A stretch of DNA of 29,666 bases from JAAYAY01 sp964429355 (lineage in GTDB: Bacteria; Planctomycetota; Planctomycetia; Pirellulales; Thermoguttaceae): positions 1-29,666 of the forward strand of contig CAYSCH010000078.1 in the NCBI GenBank assembly GCA_964429355.1. Direction: 5' to 3'. This document shows positions 23,178 through 29,666 of this stretch, piece by piece. How positions within the stretch are numbered: the stretch's first letter is position 1; every line of letters begins with the position of its first letter. The notes below the pieces were generated by a model. That model did not search any database. It had not been told where the DNA came from and saw only the letters and a list, made by a program, of their open reading frames with translations. A program made the position numbers and the translations under genes.

Positions 23178-23396
23178 ATGTCCACGTCTGTCGATTCGGT
23201 GATCTCCAAGTTGATCGATCGGCTCCATGATGCCGATCCGGCCGTTCGCCGCAACGCGGCCGGTGCCCTCCGTTTGCACGGGCGGCGAGCCTCGTGCGCC
23301 GTCCCGGAACTGGCCCGTCTCGTCGATGACGAAGACGCCCGCGTCCGCGTCGAAGCCCAGCATGCCCTCTGCCGACTGCGCGACTCGGCCGCCTGA
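23178..23396 (+). CDS. Small HEAT-like repeat protein
   Basis: 72 residues from the ATG at 23178, with GGAG about 8 nt upstream. Two helical repeats are visible: LIDRLHDADPAVRRNAAGALRLHG and LARLVDDEDARVRVEAQHAL, each with the D-x-x-V/R-R pattern of HEAT or PBS-lyase repeats. Such repeats serve protein contacts. At this size it may be an adaptor. Longer in-frame extension to 22995 looks non-coding. It follows the RidA gene after 230 nt of spacer and may or may not be in the same transcript. Confidence 0.7.
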   Translation: MSTSVDSVISKLIDRLHDADPAVRRNAAGALRLHGRRASCAVPELARLVDDEDARVRVEAQHALCRLRDSAA

Positions 23397-23608
23397 GGCT
23401 GGTCGCGGATCAGTCAGGGCCTCGAGCTGAATCCGGGGCCTCGCCGCGGCACGCGACATGAGTCTCGATCCCGGGCGCCTCGCGCAAAGCGGAGCCTCAC
23501 GGCCAATTGGCACGGCGGGCCTCGGCAAGTGATTGCATCGAATTACGCGAGTGTCGCAAGGCACAGAACCTCGCCGGGCCCCGTGCCTGTCTCGATCGCC
23601 GGTCGTCT

Positions 23609-25438
<1,830 letters not shown>

Positions 25439-25515
25439 TCCGCAGACTCCATAGGATTTCAATGGTAGCCGTCATCGTATCACCTTCGTCCGGTTCGCGC
25501 AAGACTCCGGCCTGG

Positions 25516-25544
25516 TTGCACTCCGAACTCGGGCCAATTACTGT
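25516..25544 (+). promoter_or_regulatory. Weak promoter candidate for the sugar isomerase gene
   Basis: TTGCAC (25516-25521) and TACTGT (25539-25544) have a 17-nt spacer in the 150-nt divergent gap between the methyltransferase and the isomerase gene. The -10 match is poor. Confidence 0.25.
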
Positions 25545-25588
25545 AAATTCGTACGTGGGACCCCTGAATACAACCGCAGAAAGTCAAC

Positions 25589-26692
25589 ATGGCCCAGCTC
25601 AATCCGCTTTGGAATCGACGCTCCTTCCTCGCTTCTCTGGCCGCAGCCGGCACTGCCGGCCTCACGGCGGTCGCCCGTGCCGCCGGAGCCGACGGCGGCA
25701 ACCAGATGAAACTCGGATTCGATAATTTCTCCGTCCGGGCCTTCAACTGGAAGGCGCCCCAGCTCATCGACTACGCGGCCTCGCTCAAGGTCAATACGCT
25801 CCTCCTGTCCGACCTGGAAGTTTATGAAAGCCTCGAACCCGGCTATCTCAAAGAGGTGGCAGCCCGGGCCCGCAGCGCCGGGGTGGAACTCCAGGCCGGC
25901 ACCGGCAGCCTCTGCCCCACCTCCACCTCCTACGACCAGAAGCGATGGGGCAAGGCCGAGGATCATGCCCGGCTGTTGATCCGCACCGCCCGGCAGCTTG
26001 GAACCGGCGTGGCCCGCTGCTATCTCGGCAGCTCCCGAGATCGGGATGGCCAGGGGGGCATTTATCGCCACATCGACGCCATGGCCCAGGTCCTCAAAGC
26101 CGTTCGGGGTGAAGCCGAAGATGCCGGCGTGAAGATCGCCATCGAGAACCACGCCGGCGACATGCAGGCCTGGGAACTCGCCGGCTTGATCAACCAGGCG
26201 GGTACCAGCTTCGTGGGGGCCACGATGGATCCAGGCAACGCCGCCTGGATGATGGAAGACCCGATGGTCAACCTGGAAACACTCGGTCCCTACGTGGTCA
26301 CCACCGGCATTCGCGACACGGCTGTCTGGGAAACGAAAGACGGGGCCAAGGCCATGTGGGTCAACATGGGCCAAGGCAGCGTCGACTGGCCCGCCTATCT
26401 CGAGCGATTCCGCCAGTTGTGCCCCAATGTGCCGTTCGTTCTCGAAGTGATCTCCTACATATGGCCCAACGAGATGAAGTTCCTCGAGCCGGCGTTCTGG
26501 TCCCGCTACCCCAAGGCTCGGGCCAGCGAGCTGGCCCGATATGTGGCATTCGCCCGACGCGGTAAAGAGTACCAGCTCCCTGCCGGTCGGCCGGCCGGCG
26601 AGCCCTCGCCGCAGTTGGAGCAGGCCCAACAGAAATTCGATCTGGAAAATAGCCTCCAATACTGCCGCGACGTCCTGGGAATCGGACAGTAA
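25589..26692 (+). CDS. Tat-exported sugar phosphate isomerase/epimerase-like protein
   Basis: 367 residues. The N-terminus NRRSFLASLAAAGTAGL is a twin-arginine signal, so the protein is probably exported folded. The rest is a xylose-isomerase-like TIM barrel (AP endonuclease 2 superfamily), with metal ligands plausible in IENHAGD (Glu/His), ATMDPGN (Asp) and FVLEVISY (Glu). This group contains epimerases and isomerases acting on sugars or myo-inositol derivatives. The substrate cannot be read from sequence. A Pro/Gln-rich linker closes the protein. No polysaccharide or sulfatase genes flank it, so context gives no further hint. Confidence 0.82.
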   Translation: MAQLNPLWNRRSFLASLAAAGTAGLTAVARAAGADGGNQMKLGFDNFSVRAFNWKAPQLIDYAASLKVNTLLLSDLEVYESLEPGYLKEVAARARSAGVELQAGTGSLCPTSTSYDQKRWGKAEDHARLLIRTARQLGTGVARCYLGSSRDRDGQGGIYRHIDAMAQVLKAVRGEAEDAGVKIAIENHAGDMQAWELAGLINQAGTSFVGATMDPGNAAWMMEDPMVNLETLGPYVVTTGIRDTAVWETKDGAKAMWVNMGQGSVDWPAYLERFRQLCPNVPFVLEVISYIWPNEMKFLEPAFWSRYPKARASELARYVAFARRGKEYQLPAGRPAGEPSPQLEQAQQKFDLENSLQYCRDVLGIGQ

Positions 26693-26732
26693 GGGGGCAG
26701 AAGCCTCTCCCATCTCCCACTTGCAGGCTGGA

Positions 26733-26762
26733 TTGATCCCCCGAGTGGCCAAAGGATATAGT
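26733..26762 (+). promoter_or_regulatory. Promoter candidate for the nucleotidyltransferase gene
   Basis: TTGATC (26733-26738) and TATAGT (26757-26762) are separated by 18 nt, 50 nt before the ATG at 26813. The -10 matches five of six consensus positions. Confidence 0.45.
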
Positions 26763-26812
26763 AGTTGGAGACTGTCCTTGTCAACACTTGTGTCCGCTGC
26801 GAGTTCGGTTCC

Positions 26813-27697
26813 ATGGCCGACGGAACGACCCAACCAGCCGGTTTGAGTTACGAGCGACGCCTTGATGCGGATGGGAGGTGGGCGTTGAGTGAGGGGAGTC
26901 GATACTTCGACGGAACGAGCGAAGTTCATGCCACTCTCGAGCGAATCTGCAAACGTCTCAATGAGTTGCAGATTCCGTATGCCGTGGCTGGAGGTATGGC
27001 GCTTTTCAAACATGGCTACCGGCGGTTCACGGAAGACATTGACATCCTCGTCTCGCGGGAGAATCTGAAACAGATTCACGGCCAGTTCAGCGGCCTCGGT
27101 TACCTTCCGCTATTCGAAGGAAGCAAGAACCTCCGCGACACCAGATCGGGGGTCCGAATCGAGTTCCTCCTGACGGGCGACTATCCGGGCGACGGCAAAC
27201 AGAAGCCGGTCGCCTTTCCAGATCCAGCAGAAGTGGCCGAATGGAAGGATGATGTACGTGTCCTCACTCTGCCAACCATCGTGGAGCTGAAACTCGCCTC
27301 GGGAATGACGGGTGCTGGCAGAATCAAAGATCTCGCCGACGTGCAGGAGTTGATCAAGCTGTTTTCCCTTTCCGAGGATTTTGGCAATCGACTGAAACCC
27401 TACGTCCAGTCGAAGTACCATGAGCTTTGGCAGGCGACCACAAGTGGCGGCCGAAGATACATTCGGCTATGGCCAAGCAAGTCCTTGCTCGAGGAAATCC
27501 ATAGCATCGACGAGTTGATTGAGGCCCTTCCAAATGACACCAGATTACTGAAACAGATGCGCGACGACGGAGTGACTCTGGATCCCAGCGTCCACGCGTC
27601 GGAGGAATATGTCGCTCTTGTCACGGCCGATCCTGAAGTGGCCAGGAAGTACGACATGCACGAGCAGTCTGAGTTCTGGAGCGATGGCGGGACCTAG
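26813..27697 (+). CDS. AbiEii/MNT-like nucleotidyltransferase
   Basis: 294 residues from the ATG at 26813; TTG 26765 is an open alternative. Residues about 52-135 have the polymerase-beta-like core: YAVAGGMALFKHGY (GG at 60-61), then TEDIDILV with Asp75 and Asp77 as the metal pair, and VRIEFLL supplying a third acid. The remainder is helical, with LTLPTIVELKLASGM common in AbiEii-like proteins. Some relatives are toxins of AbiE or MNT/HEPN systems, but I see no antitoxin gene next to it. It stands alone with its own promoter. Confidence 0.72.
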   Translation: MADGTTQPAGLSYERRLDADGRWALSEGSRYFDGTSEVHATLERICKRLNELQIPYAVAGGMALFKHGYRRFTEDIDILVSRENLKQIHGQFSGLGYLPLFEGSKNLRDTRSGVRIEFLLTGDYPGDGKQKPVAFPDPAEVAEWKDDVRVLTLPTIVELKLASGMTGAGRIKDLADVQELIKLFSLSEDFGNRLKPYVQSKYHELWQATTSGGRRYIRLWPSKSLLEEIHSIDELIEALPNDTRLLKQMRDDGVTLDPSVHASEEYVALVTADPEVARKYDMHEQSEFWSDGGT

Positions 27698-27864
27698 CTA
27701 GCCACCGACGGAAAAGCCTCTCGCGAAACGTTGCAGATGTTCAGGTCGCTCGGCCCCCTGAATCGCCGCGAGATTTTCCGTTTCCTGCCTGGCCTTGCGT
27801 GATTCCCGCCAGCCCATTCTCAAACACGACTGAACCACGGATTCATCTCCCCTTGCTTCGGTCT
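27698..27864. other. Spacer upstream of the inverted repeat
   Basis: About 170 nt without a convincing gene. A minus-strand frame of 65 codons (27698-27895) begins inside the inverted repeat and runs antisense. It has no recognised domain, so I do not call it. Confidence 0.35.
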
Positions 27865-27920
27865 GTGATATATCATAGAAAAGAACCGTTTCCAAAAACT
27901 GCTATTCTATGAAATATCAC
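27865..27920 (+). promoter_or_regulatory. 16-nt inverted repeat at the sigma-54 activator start
   Basis: GTGATATATCATAGAA (27865-27880) and TTCTATGAAATATCAC (27905-27920) are reverse complements with one mismatch, 24 nt apart. The left arm contains the perfect dyad TGATATATCA and the right arm the near-dyad TGAAATATCA, with centres 44 bp apart, about four helical turns. The right arm touches the GGAG ribosome binding site (27921-27924). Either a two-site operator for autoregulation or an RNA hairpin hiding the start would fit. Confidence 0.6.
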
Positions 27921-27930
27921 GGAGAACGCC

Positions 27931-29523
27931 GTGCAGAAGTTCCGCGATGTCTTGCTGGATGTCTGGCGCGAGGCCTGCCGCCATATCGAAATCGACCAGT
28001 CCACCGAGACGATCGGCCGCATCGTTGCTCGGCACTTGCCGATTCGCGCCATTCTTGTCTGCCGCATCGACGGCGTACGGAACGTGCTCGAAACGGTCGG
28101 AATCGGACGGGCGTCCGACGGACCAGAACAGCTCCAGTCACGCCGGGAATGCCAGCCCGACGAAATGAAAGGCCTGGAGGCTTGGTGTCGCCGCGGAGAG
28201 ATCGCAAATATCGGGCCGACTGCTCCCGTTCCCCCTGCCTTGAGACCGCTCTTTCACGAGGAGCCGGATTCGGACGTACTTGTTGGGCCTCTGGGTGAGA
28301 CTGCCGATCACCGTGGTGCCCTGCTTCTGGTCGGCCGCCCTGGGGGACGTTTCGATGGCTCGGACCGCCAGTTGGCGGCGGCCTTGCTCGATCCATTCTC
28401 GGCCGCCCTGGCCAACGACCACCAGTTGCGTGAACTGACCTGCCTTCGCGAAGCGGCCGAGGCCCAGAACCGAAGACTGTTGACCAGGCTCGGACGGGAA
28501 CGTGCCGAAGACACGATCGTCGGCTCCGACTCGGGGCTCAGGGCGGTTATGGATCGCATCGAACTGGTGGTCGGTTCCGACGTGCCGGTTCTGATCTTCG
28601 GCGAGACCGGAACCGGCAAGGAACTCGTCGCCCGCACCATCCACAGCCGCTCACCCCGTTCGCAGGGGCCAGTCATCCGCGTCAATTGCGGAGCCATCCC
28701 GCCGGAACTGATCGACTCAGAACTGTTCGGCCATGAGCGGGGTGCATTTACGGGAGCGGCCGACTCTCGTCGTGGCTGGTTCGAACGGGCGCACGGAGGG
28801 ACCTTGTTCCTTGATGAGATCGGCGAACTGCCGCCGGCCGTCCAGGTTCGTTTGCTGCGAGTCCTGCAGGACGGTTGTCTCCAGCGGGTGGGGGGTGAGA
28901 AAACACTGCATGTGGATGTGCGGATCGTGGCCGCCACGCACCGGGATCTCTCGGCGATGGTGGCCGAGGGCACGTTTCGTCAAGATCTCTGGTATCGAAT
29001 CGCCGTGTTTCCGATCGTGCTGCCGCCGCTGCGGGAACGGCTCAACGACATCTCCGAACTGGCAACCCACTTTGCCCGTCGCGCCGCCGTGCGTTTCGGA
29101 CTCGCCGAGGTCGCCCCCAGCCAGAATGATCTCGAGCTGCTGCGAAGTTACTCCTGGCCCGGCAACGTCCGTGAACTGGGCACGGTGATCGACCGTGCGG
29201 CCATCCTGGGGGACGGCCGGACCCTCGAGATTGCCGCCGCCCTCGGCGTCTCGCCGCTGCCTCAGGTAAGACCGGCCGTTACTGAGGCGGCCCTGCCCGC
29301 GAACGCCTTGAAATCCGCTCCCCTGGACGACGCCATTCGCCGCCATATCGAGGCGGCCCTCCAGCGAACCGCCGGCCGGGTCGAAGGGCCGTACGGCGCC
29401 GCAAAGCTGCTCGACATCAACCCCCACACTCTCCGCTCCAAAATGCGCAAACTCGCGATCGACTGGAAGCAGTTCCGCAATCCGGGGTCAACTCTTGAGG
29501 AAGCCCGGCGAAACCCTGCGTAG
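27931..29523 (+). CDS. Sigma-54-dependent transcriptional activator (GAF, AAA+, HTH)
   Basis: 530 residues from GTG 27931, which has GGAG 6 nt ahead. The N-terminus (about 20-165) is GAF-like and senses an unknown signal. The AAA+ domain (about 196-430) has Walker A GETGTGKE (224-231), the sigma-54 contact loop GAFTGA (271-276) and Walker B TLFLDEIGEL (291-300). A linker leads to a C-terminal helix-turn-helix (about 480-520) with the FIS-like pattern GAAKLLDINPHTLRSKMRKL. It resembles the FhlA/NorR group, which activates promoters of the -24/-12 type. No target operon is adjacent, and I found no convincing sigma-54 promoter in the window. Confidence 0.93.
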   Translation: MQKFRDVLLDVWREACRHIEIDQSTETIGRIVARHLPIRAILVCRIDGVRNVLETVGIGRASDGPEQLQSRRECQPDEMKGLEAWCRRGEIANIGPTAPVPPALRPLFHEEPDSDVLVGPLGETADHRGALLLVGRPGGRFDGSDRQLAAALLDPFSAALANDHQLRELTCLREAAEAQNRRLLTRLGRERAEDTIVGSDSGLRAVMDRIELVVGSDVPVLIFGETGTGKELVARTIHSRSPRSQGPVIRVNCGAIPPELIDSELFGHERGAFTGAADSRRGWFERAHGGTLFLDEIGELPPAVQVRLLRVLQDGCLQRVGGEKTLHVDVRIVAATHRDLSAMVAEGTFRQDLWYRIAVFPIVLPPLRERLNDISELATHFARRAAVRFGLAEVAPSQNDLELLRSYSWPGNVRELGTVIDRAAILGDGRTLEIAAALGVSPLPQVRPAVTEAALPANALKSAPLDDAIRRHIEAALQRTAGRVEGPYGAAKLLDINPHTLRSKMRKLAIDWKQFRNPGSTLEEARRNPA

Positions 29524-29559
29524 TGATGCGGTCGCACCTGTGGGGTACTTTATCCATAG

Positions 29560-29666
29560 TTACGCGGCTGGCTTCAGGGTCATCGGCTCAAGGCGTCCGT
29601 GGATGATCTTGTGCCACTTGAGGGTATTGATCATCACGATGGCCAGGCCGACCTGGACGCGGGCCA
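29560..29666 (-). CDS. 3' end of a gene, possibly a transposase (partial)
   Basis: The window ends inside a minus-strand frame whose stop TAA lies at 29562-29560. The last 35 residues contain VQVGLAIVMINTLKWHKII and end EPMTLKPAA. The hydrophobic-then-basic ending resembles C-termini of DDE-type transposases, but the catalytic part is outside the window. It converges with the activator gene, about 36 nt from its stop. Confidence 0.4.
   Translation of the reverse strand, partial: ARVQVGLAIVMINTLKWHKIIHGRLEPMTLKPAA

Noticed and set aside
25538..27079. 513-codon minus-strand frame opposite the sugar isomerase and nucleotidyltransferase
   Set aside because: Spans two genes with clear domains on the plus strand and has none itself.
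27698..27895. 65-codon minus-strand ORF
   Set aside because: Its start sits in the inverted repeat, and it has no domain or ribosome binding site.

Overview
The window looks like a chromosome segment of a planctomycete, probably Pirellulales-like. It is GC-rich. The grounds are family content recalled from other planctomycetes, not a search: a membrane-embedded Ser/Thr kinase clustered with FHA and coiled-coil proteins, an ECF-type sigma factor with a small partner, a DUF4058 remnant, an LL-diaminopimelate aminotransferase, many Tat or TM-anchored proteins with weak Shine-Dalgarno sites, and small dispersed GC-rich palindromes. No rRNA, tRNA, CRISPR array or complete insertion sequence is visible.

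Left part (1-4030, genes on the minus strand): a CCTGCTC heptamer tandem repeat opens the window. A 5'-truncated DUF4058 remnant follows. Next is a tight three-gene operon: a ribbon-helix-helix protein, a 58-residue basic protein and a membrane-anchored trypsin-like protease. Then comes a fusion of a CinA C-terminal-like domain with a nicotinate/NMN adenylyltransferase-like domain.

Signalling block (4243-10957, plus strand): membrane-anchored coiled-coil protein, FHA protein, Ser/Thr kinase with about seven membrane segments, Ala/Glu-rich membrane protein, ECF sigma factor and anti-sigma-like protein. The order suggests phosphorylation-dependent signalling tied to transcription, which is inference.

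Core block (11399-18719): gyrA with a TTG start and an acidic insert before its last beta-pinwheel blade, cysteine synthase, an XRE regulator, dapL (minus strand) and a stand-alone response-regulator receiver.

Right part (18789-29666): an XRE-like regulator and a family 2 glycosyltransferase (minus strand); hisI, long-form hisG and a RidA-like gene (plus strand); a 72-residue HEAT-like protein; a minus-strand beta-class DNA methyltransferase fused to a C-terminal GIY-YIG-like domain; a Tat-exported sugar isomerase/epimerase; an AbiEii-like nucleotidyltransferase; and a GAF-AAA+-HTH sigma-54 activator. The activator is preceded by a strong inverted repeat. The window ends in the 3' end of a minus-strand gene that may be a transposase.

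The most unusual items are the methyltransferase/GIY-YIG fusion, whose metal-binding Glu appears to be Gln, the CinA/adenylyltransferase fusion, and the inverted repeat touching the ribosome binding site of the sigma-54 activator.
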